This document shows, one piece after another, positions 14,884 through 24,270 of a stretch of 64,000 nt of DNA (its first letter is position 1; each line of letters begins with the position of its first letter). The DNA is from Candidatus Anaerostipes avistercoris. Lineage in GTDB: Bacteria; Bacillota; Clostridia; Lachnospirales; Lachnospiraceae. The notes under the pieces are model-generated. The model saw only the letters and a program-made list of their open reading frames with translations. It was not told where the DNA came from and made no database searches. The stretch covers positions 124,001 through 188,000 of the forward strand of contig DWWD01000048.1 of NCBI GenBank assembly GCA_019119895.1. Direction: 5' to 3'. The translations under genes and the position numbers were made by a program.

Positions 14884-16279
14884 AGTGGCAAAGACAGCAG
14901 ACAGAGCTTATTTATTTGAGAACATGCCTGTTAAAAGGGCAGTATTGAAGCAAATTATTCCGGCAGTATTCAGTCAGATAATTGTACTGATCTACAATTT
15001 AGCTGATACTTATTTTGTAGGTATGCTGAACGATCCTATTCAAACAGCGGCAGTAACTGTTTCGTATCCGGCATTTGTTATGCTTACTGCAATTTCCAAT
15101 CTTTTTGCAATTGGTGGTGCAAGCCTTTTAGCCCGATCACTTGGACAAAAGAATGAGAAAAAAGCAAAAAGTGTCTCCGTTATCTCTTTTTGGGGTGGAT
15201 TGGTTTGTGCAGTTCTATTTTCACTTTTGTTTTGGCTTTTAGCAGCTCCAGTGCTACATTTATGTGGTGCAACAGCGGAAACTTATGATGCTGCTTTTCG
15301 ATATTCAAAATGGGTAATTATCATTGGTGGTGCCGGAACAATTCTGAATGTCCTCCTTTCTAATCTTGTTCGAGCAGAAGGTAATGCAGTAATGGCCGCC
15401 ATCGGCGTTACACTTGGTGGATTTACTAATATCATTCTTGATCCATTTTTTGCTTTGCCTCAGTTTTTGGGATTTGGTGCGGAGGGTGCCGGTATGGCAA
15501 CCGCCATTTCCAATCTGACAGCAACTCTATTCTTTCTAATTTATATTTGCGCAAGAAGGAAACATACAATAATTACAATCAGCCCCAGGCATTTAAAAGA
15601 TACGCCAAAATATATAGCTGGTATTATATCTATCGGTATCCCTTCTGCAATACAGTATGCATTGACTGTTGTGTCGGTAGCTGCCCTTTCGAAGTTTGTG
15701 TCTGGATACGAAACTGCGGCAGTCGCCGGGCTTGGCATTGTAAAAAAGTTAGATCAGCTTCCGCTTTACTTTTCTATCGGCGTTGCAAATGGTCTATTAC
15801 CTTTTCTTGCTTATAACTTCTCATCGGGTAATCAGAAACGCAGACACAATGCATTTGTGTTCGGTGCTGCAATATCATTTGTTTTTTCTATTCTTTGCCT
15901 GGTTTGTTATGAAGCATTTGCACCAGTATTAACAGGACTATTTATCAAAGATGCTGCAACAATTGCATATAGTTCAAAATTTTTAAGGATTATGGTGGTC
16001 GCAATGCCTATGATGTCCTTATGCTATCCAATGATAATCCAATTTCAAGCAATGGGAAAGGTCAGGGAATCTCTTATTTGCTCTATTCTGCGAAAGGGAG
16101 TGCTTGATATTCCGCTGCTGTTTATTATGAACACTATGATACCATTGTACGGTTGTATGGCCGTTCAGCCGATTGTAGACGGTATTTCATTGGTCGCTGC
16201 CTGGTACTTCTACCAAAAAATAAATAAAAGTATGGCAATAACCAATGCCACTGAGCCAGTCAATGGTCAAAATGAATAA
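14876..16279 (+). CDS. MepA-type MATE multidrug exporter
   Basis: A MATE-family Na+ or H+ coupled drug exporter of 467 residues with 12 predicted spans in two similar halves. FENMPVKRAVLKQIIPAVFSQII, the NLADTYFVGML motif and GGASLLARSLGQKNEKKA in the first half are typical. The second half repeats them with QYALTVVSVAALSKFV and GLLPFLAYNFSSGNQKR. It resembles the MepA branch, which pumps dyes, biocides and fluoroquinolones. The ATG at 14876 lies within the end of the MarR remnant, and TTG or ATG codons nearby could also serve. It is richer in A+T than the flanks and probably horizontally acquired. Confidence 0.85.
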   Translation: MIKVAKTADRAYLFENMPVKRAVLKQIIPAVFSQIIVLIYNLADTYFVGMLNDPIQTAAVTVSYPAFVMLTAISNLFAIGGASLLARSLGQKNEKKAKSVSVISFWGGLVCAVLFSLLFWLLAAPVLHLCGATAETYDAAFRYSKWVIIIGGAGTILNVLLSNLVRAEGNAVMAAIGVTLGGFTNIILDPFFALPQFLGFGAEGAGMATAISNLTATLFFLIYICARRKHTIITISPRHLKDTPKYIAGIISIGIPSAIQYALTVVSVAALSKFVSGYETAAVAGLGIVKKLDQLPLYFSIGVANGLLPFLAYNFSSGNQKRRHNAFVFGAAISFVFSILCLVCYEAFAPVLTGLFIKDAATIAYSSKFLRIMVVAMPMMSLCYPMIIQFQAMGKVRESLICSILRKGVLDIPLLFIMNTMIPLYGCMAVQPIVDGISLVAAWYFYQKINKSMAITNATEPVNGQNE

Positions 16280-16365
16280 TGCGATTTCTTTTTCAGAGCT
16301 TCGTACCTGAAATCCGGTGAAGGATTGCCACGCTTTCAATATCCTGGAGTATAAAAAATTATAAT

Positions 16366-16638
16366 TTGATATACAGTTACAAAAAGGTGCGTACTTGTGT
16401 CCCATTTGTTCATTCCCACAAGCAGAATGAGGAAATCTATGGGATTCTTTCCGGCAAAGGCAAAGTGGTAATCGATGGTGAAGAAATCTTACTTACCACA
16501 GGTGACTGGCTGAAAATTTCACCGGCAGCTAAACGCCAGTTCTTTGCTGCCAGCGATTCTGGAATCACGTATGTCTGCATTCAGGTAAAAGAACACTCTC
16601 TTGAGAACTTTACCGCAACCGATGCTGTAATGTATTGA
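16366..16638 (+). pseudogene. Cupin-domain protein lacking its N terminus
   Basis: A single cupin: VPFVHSHKQNEEIYGILSGKG supplies the two His and Glu ligands of motif 1, and RQFFAASDSGITYVCIQV is motif 2. The family normally begins some 30 residues earlier, with a strand absent here. The frame opens only with a TTG and has no ribosome site. Codons before it look unrelated. It was probably truncated when the island formed. A metal-binding product could in principle persist if a start existed. It ends at a bidirectional terminator. Confidence 0.6.
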
Positions 16639-16656
16639 TCCAAATTTCTCGTTTAT

Positions 16657-16710
16657 AAAAACAGTGGGCAGAATATCCGGGAATTCCCGGAATCTGCCCG
16701 CTGTTTTCTT
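16657..16710. terminator. Strong bidirectional terminator
   Basis: A long hairpin. The outer stem is AAAACAG/CTGTTTT (16658-16664 with 16701-16707), then GGGCAGA/TCTGCCC, then a palindromic tip built on TCCGGGAATTCCCGGA. T-rich sequence follows on both strands. It separates the cupin remnant from the minus-strand fragment. Confidence 0.8.
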
Positions 16711-16860
16711 TCAAATCTTTATGTTGACTTCCGTCGCATTGCGGAAGGTGAACACCACCTTGTCGTCTGGATAAACCATAGCGAAATCAACTAACTGGTA
16801 GAACATCCGGTCATCAAAGGTAAGCGGCAATTCATGGATTTTTCCAAGCTCAAACAGCAT
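16711..16860 (-). pseudogene. C-terminal fragment, possibly of a site-specific recombinase
   Basis: The gap between cupin and permease (16639-17018) holds no complete gene. On the minus strand, about 50 codons are open, ending at a stop at 16711-16713. They include GKIHELPLTFDDRMFYQLVD and VYPDDKVVFTFRNATEV. An ending of the type V-x-F-x-F-K/R-N/D-G-T-E-I is common at the C terminus of large serine recombinases from Clostridia. No resolvase catalytic domain is present. The assignment is tentative; it fits the idea that the surrounding island is a worn mobile element. Confidence 0.35.
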
Positions 16861-16985
16861 TCCTATGTGAAGATAAAATGGGGTAAATATACGGTACTAT
16901 CCAGGAATAAGGGCTGCATACTTTTCCAAGAATGGCAACAATGTCAATTCCAAAAGATAACATTATAAGATATTTTATTTCTTGC

Positions 16986-17019
16986 TGCTAATATGATGAT
17001 GATGCATCTTTTATAAAAC
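16986..17019. repeat. Right copy of the imperfect direct repeat
   Basis: TGCTAATAT, 10 bases, then CATCTTTTATAAAAC, matching 13949-13983. This copy abuts the stop codon of the ABC permease gene. Confidence 0.5.
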
Positions 17020-19442
17020 TATCCCTGATACCGGATTCTTTCCACAATGGATTCTTTCTTCACGTTCCGGCTTAAGAGCCAGGATAAGATCAGCTGCAGA
17101 GCGATGACGACGATGGTCATGGCAAGAATCTGTATCCATGGGAAATGGTAAATATTCATGCCAAAATAACTGTGGGTCTTTGCGTAATGAAATATTACAT
17201 ATCCTGCCGGAATTCCGATGACAAAGGATACCAGAAGCGTTCCGATGCTGAAGAATAACCCCTCCATTTGCAGCATCCGGTTTAACTGTCCGCTGGTCAT
17301 TCCAATGGCCTGAAGGATTCCAAGTTCCTGTTTTCTCGTGATAATGCTGATGATCATGGTGTTTGCCATATTCATAAAACTGATGATGCCGATGACTGCC
17401 ATGAATGCATAGACTGCAAACTGCAGAGCACGGCTGGACATCCTTGAAATATTCAGCTGATTTTCATAAGAATCCATGGAAATATGATCATTTTCATCCG
17501 TCAGATTCTCCAGAGAAGAGGCTACTTTGTCAAGATCCTCCTGGCTGCAGTCCACCCAGATGGTTCCGTTGGCATTTACATTCTCAAGCCCCAGTTTGTG
17601 ATAAGTATCTTCTGTAATGGCCCAGTCTGCATCCAGATTTCCGAAAGACCCCATAATGACTGCTTCATAATCTTTATTCGTACTGCCGTCTTCCAGATTC
17701 GCAGAAATCTTCTGGCCTGTATGATATCCGGAATCTTCTATGAAACTGGACCATCCATAGAAAATTCCATTTTCCCGGGAGGCTTTTTCATAGTCCATAT
17801 CCCCGAGGATTCCGCCTTCGCCGGCCTGTTTTTCAAAATCTTCTCTGTCAAGAACTAAGACGGAATGTGTATGATTTCCTACTGTCATGTACAGATATTT
17901 TCTGGAAGTCACATCGGTAACGCCGTCCATCTTTTTGATTTTCTCTATGGTTTCCTGACCAAGAGGATTATGTCTCAGGATATTGTCCAGATTATTTTCC
18001 GGATAAGCGGTATCGTTCATGGAGTAATCCAGAGACAGCACAAACTGACCGTGTTCTACTTCTTTTCTTGCGTTGTATTCGTTGTCAATATTGCCGGCAA
18101 AGCTTGAGAGAGCCACAAACAGGACACAGGATAAGCCCATGGCAAGAATGGTTTTCAGCGTTCGTTTCCTGTAGGCGGTTAAGTTGGACTTGGTAAGTCC
18201 CCATACGGACAAAGCTTTCCCGCTCCGGCGCATTTTCTTCGGGCTGCTGTTTTCCTGGTATCTCATGGCCTCCATCGGGGAGATTTTCGCCACGATCCGC
18301 ATGGGCCGTTTCAGGGCAATCCATACAGATGCCAGCGACAAAGCACCGCAGAAAATCAGGAGAGGCAGGTTGAAACAGGACACCATTTCAAGAGGCGGCA
18401 TGCCCGGCTGTGCAGAGGAAGATTCCATCATAAGAACACGAGTTAATGCGCTGCCAATTCCATATCCAGCAATAACGCCAAACGGAGCGGCAGTCAGAGC
18501 CAGAAGCATTCCTTCCCGGAAGACCAGTTTCTTCATCTGCCGTCTGGTTGCGCCCAGTGCCTTGATTTTTCCGTATTCCTGTACTTTCTGGGCAATTCCC
18601 ACCTGGAAAATATGGTAAATGACAACGACAGAAAACAAAATGACCAGCAGCGCGATTCCTGCGCATATGGTAATGTTTTCGATGCCCGGATCCAGTTTCC
18701 ACATAAGATAATAATCATTGATAGAAACTCCCTCCGGATCAATATCACATTGCTGCGCCAGATCTTTCATCGTTTCTTCTGCCGTGTCATAACTGATACT
18801 GACAGAATCACTCAGCTGAAAATACGCAGTATAGACATGGCTGTCATCGGGAATGACAGAGTTATAATATGCCCTGGAAACCAGTCCGTAAAATGATGTC
18901 CCTTTTATATTTGATTCATAATCCTTTAATACCCCGCTGACTACAAATTCCCTTTCCTTATATTTCTGAGACATATTTTCCCGGCTGTTTAAAGTAATCC
19001 GGTCGCCCGGTTTTACAGAGTCATACCCCAGCTGACGAAAGAAATCCGGAGATGCCGTTATTTCATTTTCCTTTTCAGGAAAACTGCCCTGATCCAGATT
19101 CCGTTTCTGATTGGTCATTTCCAGCACATTGCTGTCAGAATAAATCAGAGAAATATCGGCTCGGTTTTCTACCTCTCCCGCCGTGGCCATCGCCCCGATT
19201 TTCTGAAATTCGCCCCGCTGCTCCATCCTGGCAAGCTGGGCTTCCCCAACGCCGGTATATGCGCCGTAGTAGGTGCCATAGAATCTTCCGGCATTGGCCT
19301 TCTGGGACTGCAGCATCCCATATCCGCAGGTGGCGATCACCGTCAAAAGCAGTGTCGTAAAAAATACCGCGGCCATCACCAGAATGCTTCTGACTTTGTT
19401 TTTCTTATCGTTGGCTGCCGCAAGGGTTGTTATCATTTTCAT
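17019..19442 (-). CDS. FtsX-type ABC transporter permease
   Basis: An 807-residue permease with two FtsX-type repeats. There is one N-terminal span (VRSILVMAAVFFTTLLL), a large extracytoplasmic part of about 210 residues, three spans near 260-375, a fifth near residue 430, a second external part to about 670, and three final spans (FMAVIGIISFMNMANTMII onward). The cytoplasmic sequences KIKALGATRRQMKKLVF and ELGILQAIGMTSGQLNRML are the coupling regions of the MacB/LolC superfamily. Substrates of such systems are usually peptides, lipoproteins or membrane-active antibiotics. It shares a base with the ATPase stop (TAATG) and lies downstream of a two-component system, which suggests inducible defence against an envelope-active compound. 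Confidence 0.87.
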   Translation of the reverse strand: MKMITTLAAANDKKNKVRSILVMAAVFFTTLLLTVIATCGYGMLQSQKANAGRFYGTYYGAYTGVGEAQLARMEQRGEFQKIGAMATAGEVENRADISLIYSDSNVLEMTNQKRNLDQGSFPEKENEITASPDFFRQLGYDSVKPGDRITLNSRENMSQKYKEREFVVSGVLKDYESNIKGTSFYGLVSRAYYNSVIPDDSHVYTAYFQLSDSVSISYDTAEETMKDLAQQCDIDPEGVSINDYYLMWKLDPGIENITICAGIALLVILFSVVVIYHIFQVGIAQKVQEYGKIKALGATRRQMKKLVFREGMLLALTAAPFGVIAGYGIGSALTRVLMMESSSAQPGMPPLEMVSCFNLPLLIFCGALSLASVWIALKRPMRIVAKISPMEAMRYQENSSPKKMRRSGKALSVWGLTKSNLTAYRKRTLKTILAMGLSCVLFVALSSFAGNIDNEYNARKEVEHGQFVLSLDYSMNDTAYPENNLDNILRHNPLGQETIEKIKKMDGVTDVTSRKYLYMTVGNHTHSVLVLDREDFEKQAGEGGILGDMDYEKASRENGIFYGWSSFIEDSGYHTGQKISANLEDGSTNKDYEAVIMGSFGNLDADWAITEDTYHKLGLENVNANGTIWVDCSQEDLDKVASSLENLTDENDHISMDSYENQLNISRMSSRALQFAVYAFMAVIGIISFMNMANTMIISIITRKQELGILQAIGMTSGQLNRMLQMEGLFFSIGTLLVSFVIGIPAGYVIFHYAKTHSYFGMNIYHFPWIQILAMTIVVIALQLILSWLLSRNVKKESIVERIRYQG

Positions 19443-20113
19443 TATATCTCCGCCACCTTTCCGTCTTCGATTACCAGAACACGATCGGCAATCTGTGCGA
19501 TTTCATCGTCATGAGTGATCATGACCAGCGTCTGTCCGTATTTTTCCACGGACAATTTCAGCAGTCCGATGACTTCATCGCTGGTTTTGGAATCCAGGTT
19601 TCCGGTTGGTTCATCGGCAAAAATGATATCCGGTTTGGACGCCAGGGCTCTCGCAATGGCCACTCTCTGCTGCTGCCCTCCGGAAAGGGTGTTGGGGAGA
19701 TTCTGGAGTTTGTCTTCGATTCCCAGGGTCTGTATGATATCCCGGACAAAATTTTCTTCCGGCTGTCTTCCATCCAGGCCGATGGGGAGCACGATATTTT
19801 CCCACACATTAATGGAAGAAACCAGATTAAATGTCTGAAAGATAAATCCGATTTTTCTGCGGCGGAATACTGCCAGAGCATCTTCTTTCAGGGAGAAAAT
19901 ATCTTTGCCTTTCATCCAGACCGTTCCGGATGTAGGAGTATCCAGCCCTCCCAGCATATGCAGCAGGGTGCTTTTACCGGATCCGGATTTTCCGACGATG
20001 GCCGCAAATTCCCCCTGATGGATGGAAATACTGGCGTGATCCACTGCCTTTACCTGATTTTCGCCGGTTCCATAATATTTGCATAAATCCTGTGATCTTA
20101 AGATTTCGTTCAT
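19442..20113 (-). CDS. ABC transporter ATP-binding protein (MacB/LolD type)
   Basis: A cytoplasmic ATPase for the FtsX-type permease. Walker A is GKSGSGKSTLL, the Q-loop lies in FIFQTFNLV, the signature is LSGGQQQRVAIARAL, Walker B is PDIIFADEPTGNLD and the switch His is in MITHDDEIA. The length of 223 residues is normal. The ATG at 20113 is nine bases after AAAGGA. The ATG at 20122 abuts that site and is less likely. Its own promoter lies in the 112-bp gap after the kinase gene, so the transporter can be controlled separately from the regulators. Confidence 0.92.
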   Translation of the reverse strand: MNEILRSQDLCKYYGTGENQVKAVDHASISIHQGEFAAIVGKSGSGKSTLLHMLGGLDTPTSGTVWMKGKDIFSLKEDALAVFRRRKIGFIFQTFNLVSSINVWENIVLPIGLDGRQPEENFVRDIIQTLGIEDKLQNLPNTLSGGQQQRVAIARALASKPDIIFADEPTGNLDSKTSDEVIGLLKLSVEKYGQTLVMITHDDEIAQIADRVLVIEDGKVAEI

Positions 20114-20149
20114 ATCGATCATTCCTTTCTCTGATTTTCTTTCAATTTA

Positions 20150-20177
20150 CTTATAGTCTACAGGCGCACTCTTTCAA
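20150..20177 (-). promoter_or_regulatory. Promoter of the ABC exporter genes
   Basis: On the minus strand, TTGAAA (20172-20177) and TATAAG (20150-20155) are 16 bp apart. Upstream, the AT-rich stretch 20180-20220 contains repeated ATTGT motifs that could bind the adjacent response regulator. Confidence 0.55.
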
Positions 20178-20225
20178 AACAATGACAATCAAAAAAAGAA
20201 ATCTTACAATTTTGTCAGAAACCAG

Positions 20226-21464
20226 TCATGATCCGGCAACTGGCAGCTGAATCTGGAAAAGGGAACCTTTTGGTTTCTTTTTGCCGCCTGAAATTACTTT
20301 GATGGTTCCGCAGTGACGGTCAATGATTTCCCTTGTCAGAAACAGACCAATGCCGCTTCCCTGCTGGCGGCGGACTTCTCCGGCGCCGCCCCGGTAAAAC
20401 CGCTGGAAGACTTTATGCTGCTCTTCTTTCGGGATTCCGATTCCCTCATCTTCCACACAGATATGGATAAAATTGATCCACTGGTCCATGGAAACCCGGA
20501 TCCGGCTGCCTGCCGGGCTGTATTTTACCGCATTGTCCATAAGATTGATCAGAGCCTCTGCCATCCACTTGGTATCATGAGGCAGAATGAGAGTCTGCAG
20601 CGGTTCCGGAATTTCCAGTTCAATTTCAATCTTTTTATCTTCTGCTTTGGGAATGATCCGGTTTACGGCAAGGAGCACCGTGTCAAAGATTCTCTTTTCT
20701 TCCATATGAAGTGTGATCATGCCGGTTTCCATTCTGGAAATCTGGATCAGCGCGGAGGATAATTGTTCCAATCCGGTCATCTGATCCCGGCACCGCCGCA
20801 GAAATTCCTTTCGCTCTTCTTCCGTCAGATCTTCCTGATCCAGGATTTCGAGACATGCTTTCAGCGCCGCCATGGGAGTCTTCAGCTGGTGAGAAATATC
20901 GGTTACCATGGATTTTGTATTCTCTTTCTCTCTGGCGGCAGCCTCCTTCAGCTGTTCGAAATAACTTCCCAAAGATTCCATCTGCATGTAAATATCTTTG
21001 ATGCGGGATGCATCATCTTCCAGATGCTTCCAGAGAAGATCCGTCCGGAAATTTCCGCTTCGAAAATCTTCCAGCATGGCCGAGATTTCTTCCAGAAGCG
21101 ATTCAAAGTCTTTTCTCTGCCTGTACCAGACATAAAACAAGATCAGCACGATTCCGAGAAAACAGATCACGGATCCGATGATGATCCAGAAACAGTGCCG
21201 GATCAATTCTTCTCCAAAGAATGTGGAACGGATGGATTCATATCCGTATTGGGACAACATTTCTTCTGCTTCTTTCAGGGAAGGAAGATTTTCGTTTTTA
21301 AGAATCTGCAGATCCGTCCGGTCTTCTTCCAGAAGAAGGGCCGCCATCTGATATTTCTGCTGATAATGACCATATTCCATAAAGATCAGAAAACCGTCCA
21401 GCAGCAGAAAAAGAATCCCGGCAGCAAGCAGCGCCGGGAAAATCCGTCGTTTTTCTGAAGTCAT
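20226..21464 (-). CDS. Sensor histidine kinase
   Basis: A membrane kinase of 412 residues. One span near residues 10-28 and a second near 85-105 enclose about 55 external residues, too few for a classical ligand-binding domain. The H-box is MVTDISHQLKTPMAALK. The ATPase part shows NLMDNAVKYSPAG, DEGIGIP and GSGIGLFLTREI. A short external loop beside an FtsX-type ABC system fits kinases that sense the transporter's state rather than free drug. The ATG at 21464 follows AAGGAGG and overlaps the response regulator stop by four bases. Confidence 0.9.
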   Translation of the reverse strand: MTSEKRRIFPALLAAGILFLLLDGFLIFMEYGHYQQKYQMAALLLEEDRTDLQILKNENLPSLKEAEEMLSQYGYESIRSTFFGEELIRHCFWIIIGSVICFLGIVLILFYVWYRQRKDFESLLEEISAMLEDFRSGNFRTDLLWKHLEDDASRIKDIYMQMESLGSYFEQLKEAAAREKENTKSMVTDISHQLKTPMAALKACLEILDQEDLTEEERKEFLRRCRDQMTGLEQLSSALIQISRMETGMITLHMEEKRIFDTVLLAVNRIIPKAEDKKIEIELEIPEPLQTLILPHDTKWMAEALINLMDNAVKYSPAGSRIRVSMDQWINFIHICVEDEGIGIPKEEQHKVFQRFYRGGAGEVRRQQGSGIGLFLTREIIDRHCGTIKVISGGKKKPKGSLFQIQLPVAGS

Positions 21465-22171
21465 CTTCCGCCTCCTTGTCTGGCACAGGACTGATTCCAT
21501 ATGTATCCGATGCCGCGGATGTTTTTGATATATTCCGGATGGGAAGGATCCGGCTCGATCTTGCCTCTCAGTCTGCGTATATAAACGGCAAGGGTGTTTT
21601 CGTCCACAAAATCCCCTTCCATATCAAAAAGCTGCTCCAGAATCTGTGCTTTGGACAAAATCTGTTTTGGATGTTTTACAAACATGGAAAACATCTTCCA
21701 TTCATTTTTTGTCAGTGAAATTTCCTCTTCATCACGGTATAACTTCATGGCGTCCAGATCTGCCTTCAAATTTCCTGACCGGATATAATTTCCGGATTCT
21801 CCGTTTTGCTGTTTTCTGAAATACGCATTAACTTTCAGCAGTAAAACAGAAAGACTGAATGGTTTAGTAATATAATCGTCGGCGCCTGCTTCATATCCAA
21901 GCACCTGATCCATCTCCTGGTCCAGAGCCGTCAGACAAATGATATGCATGTTCTGATTCGTCCTGCGAATGTCGGAAATCAGACTGGTCCCGTTTCCGTC
22001 CGGAAGGTTAACGTCACAGATCAGCATGGGAATTTCAGGATTTTGATCAAAAAATTTTTTTGCCTGGGAAATGGTGCCTGCCGAAGCCACCTGATATCCG
22101 GCTTTTTGAAGAGTAAATTCGATGCCCCGGTTTACGCTTTCATCATCTTCCAATAGTAAAATGTCCGTCAT
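21461..22171 (-). CDS. OmpR-family response regulator
   Basis: A 236-residue regulator. The receiver domain (1-115) has acidic residues in LLLEDDESV, the phospho-acceptor Asp in LICDVNLPDGNG, and the Thr and Lys positions in CLTALDQ and ITKPFSL. A winged-helix domain (about 130-230) includes LTKNEWKMF, DENTLAVYIRRLRGKIE and IRGIGYIW. The start is the ATG at 22171, five bases after AAAGGAG. It forms a coupled pair with the kinase and probably drives the exporter promoter at 20150. It starts 10 bases after the deleted dehydrogenase, hinting that the two were once co-transcribed. Confidence 0.92.
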   Translation of the reverse strand: MTDILLLEDDESVNRGIEFTLQKAGYQVASAGTISQAKKFFDQNPEIPMLICDVNLPDGNGTSLISDIRRTNQNMHIICLTALDQEMDQVLGYEAGADDYITKPFSLSVLLLKVNAYFRKQQNGESGNYIRSGNLKADLDAMKLYRDEEEISLTKNEWKMFSMFVKHPKQILSKAQILEQLFDMEGDFVDENTLAVYIRRLRGKIEPDPSHPEYIKNIRGIGYIWNQSCARQGGGR

Positions 22172-22181
22172 AATATCTCCT

Positions 22182-22799
22182 TTAACATATTCTTCTCGGG
22201 TCTTCTTTTCCTTCGATTTCCGCAATACAGCTTTCCAGGGAATAACGGATCATGTCTCCCGCCGCCTCATCCGTGAAAAATGCGGTATGGGGCGTCATCA
22301 GTACATTGGGCATAGCGTTTAAAACTGCCATATCATGATTCCCGGTTCCTACGACTCCGACCGTCATATTTCTTAATTCTTTTCCTCTGACGTCCGTCAG
22401 AGAATAATCCTGTACCTGGTACCGGGTGAGAATGGTTTTCATCCGCCGTATGGCCATTAATATGGTCATAACCGTGTATTCTGCCACAGTATGGGGCGTG
22501 TAGCTTACATTTGATATGGGAATATTCAGTTTTTTCGCGGTTTCCAGATCAATATGGTCGTATCCCACGGTCCTGGTGGAAATTGCCCGGATTCCTGCTT
22601 CTTTCCAGGCACGCAGAAGTTCTCCGTCAATGGGCGTCGTAATGACGCTGACTGCCTGACAGCCCTGTACAAAGGAATAATTTTCCACCGTCGGAGCCTC
22701 TGTTGTAATCTTTAATTCAATCTGATACTTCTTTTTGTAAAATTCAAAAAGGCCGCGTTCATCCGGCCTGCAATTAAATACTGCGATTTTCATTGTCAT
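22182..22799 (-). pseudogene. D-lactate dehydrogenase-like gene with in-frame internal deletion
   Basis: A D-2-hydroxyacid dehydrogenase resembling the VanH/LdhA group, but only 205 residues instead of about 330. The substrate-domain half is intact (VSVITTPIDGELLR, STRTVGYDHIDL, ISNVSYTPHTVAEYTV) up to VGVVGTG. There the reading jumps directly to NHDMAVLNAMPNVLMTPHTAF. The missing 120 or so residues contain the rest of the NAD-binding fold and the catalytic Arg. The catalytic His region TPHTAF remains. The frame is preserved, so a protein could be made, but it should not bind NAD. The start at 22799 follows AAAGG. Confidence 0.78.
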
Positions 22800-22918
22800 T
22801 CCAGCCTTTCTGTCTGTTATTTCTTCCCGGCTATTATATCATTTCTCAAGAAATGGCACAATGTACTGCGTCTGCGCACAGTCGTTTGCGAAAAAAAGAC
22901 ATTTTTTCACAGGATTCA

Positions 22919-22947
22919 TTGACGCGTTCCTTGAAAATCATTATAAT
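22919..22947 (+). promoter_or_regulatory. Promoter of sstT
   Basis: TTGACG (22919-22924) and TATAAT (22942-22947) with a 17-bp spacer, 70 bp before the gene. Confidence 0.75.
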
Positions 22948-23016
22948 AGCAAAGTATTGTCTTTTTTATCGAGAGAAAAGGCACAATGAAAATAAGAAAT
23001 GAAAGAAGGAAATATC

Positions 23017-24261
23017 ATGAAAAACCTGATCTCAAAATGGAGCAGTTTAAGCCTGATCACCAGGATCGTGATCGGACTGATCTTAGGCGCCATTCTTGGA
23101 ATCGCGGCCCCTAAAGCGGCGGCTATCGCCATTCTCGGTGATTTATTTGTAGGCGCGCTCCGCGCGGTTGCGCCGGTTCTTGTGTTTGTACTGGTCATGT
23201 CTTCTCTTGCCAATGCGAAAGAAGGCGGAGCAAGGAACATGAGAACTGTGATCATCCTGTATATTGTCAGTACATTTCTGGGCGCTTTTGTGGCTGTTGC
23301 CGGAAGTTTTCTGTTCCCGCAGACACTGACTCTCACAGAGGCGGCCGCTGATGTAACTCCGCCGAGCGGCGTCGCTGAAGTTCTGGAAAATCTGCTGATG
23401 AATGTTGTGGCTAATCCGGTGGATGCCCTTGCCAACGCCAATTATATTGGAATTCTTGCGTGGGCTGTTATGTTCGGCATTGCCCTGAAGTTTGCTTCCG
23501 ATTCTACCAAACAGTTCCTTCAGGATGTCTCCGATGCGGTTACAAAGGCGGTTCACTGGATCATCGCCTGTGCGCCGTTTGGTATCATGGGACTGGTATT
23601 TGATACGGTTTCTTCCAACGGACTTTCTATTTTTACCGATTATGGAAGACTGCTGGTCCTGCTGATCGGATGCATGATTGTGTGCGCACTGGTTACCAAC
23701 CCGCTTCTGGTGTTTGTCTGCCTCAGAAAGAATCCATATCCTCTGGTATTCAAATGCTTAAAAGAAAGCGGAATCACAGCGTTCTTTACAAGAAGTTCTG
23801 CGGCAAATATTCCGATGAACATGGCTTTATGTGAGCGGCTCGGATTAAATAAAGACAGCTATTCTGTCTCTATCCCGCTGGGGGCTACCATTAATATGGA
23901 TGGAGCTGCCGTTACGATTACCGTCATGTCTCTGGCAGCAGCTCATACTCTCGGTATTTCAGTGGACATTCCGACCGCTGTGATCTTAAGTGTTCTTGCC
24001 ACGGCATCTGCATGTGGCGCATCCGGAGTAGCCGGCGGATCTCTGCTTCTGATTCCTCTGGCATGTTCTCTGTTTGGAATTCCAAACGATATGGCCATGC
24101 AGGTGGTCGGCGTCGGCTTTATCATCGGCGTCATCCAGGATTCCATGGAAACTGCCCTGAATTCATCTTCTGATGTATTGATGACAGCCACGGCAGAACT
24201 GTACCACAGGCGAAAAGACGGAGAACATATTGTCCTGGTACCAAAGCAGGCAGCAAAATAA
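23017..24261 (+). CDS. sstT: Serine/threonine:Na+ symporter SstT
   Basis: A dicarboxylate/amino acid:cation symporter family protein of 414 residues. Matches to SstT include [31 protein letters not shown], the hairpin region [39 protein letters not shown] with the Na+-binding NMDGA motif, and [18 protein letters not shown]. It imports serine and threonine with sodium. The ATG at 23017 follows AGAAGGA; a TTG or GTG six codons earlier is less likely. It is monocistronic, with its own promoter and a strong terminator. Confidence 0.92.
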   Translation: MKNLISKWSSLSLITRIVIGLILGAILGIAAPKAAAIAILGDLFVGALRAVAPVLVFVLVMSSLANAKEGGARNMRTVIILYIVSTFLGAFVAVAGSFLFPQTLTLTEAAADVTPPSGVAEVLENLLMNVVANPVDALANANYIGILAWAVMFGIALKFASDSTKQFLQDVSDAVTKAVHWIIACAPFGIMGLVFDTVSSNGLSIFTDYGRLLVLLIGCMIVCALVTNPLLVFVCLRKNPYPLVFKCLKESGITAFFTRSSAANIPMNMALCERLGLNKDSYSVSIPLGATINMDGAAVTITVMSLAAAHTLGISVDIPTAVILSVLATASACGASGVAGGSLLLIPLACSLFGIPNDMAMQVVGVGFIIGVIQDSMETALNSSSDVLMTATAELYHRRKDGEHIVLVPKQAAK

Positions 24262-24270
24262 GACAAAAAG

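Noticed and set aside
17019-19442. BceB-type permease
   Set aside because: It has two external domains in two FtsX halves and about eight spans, not one large external domain with ten spans.
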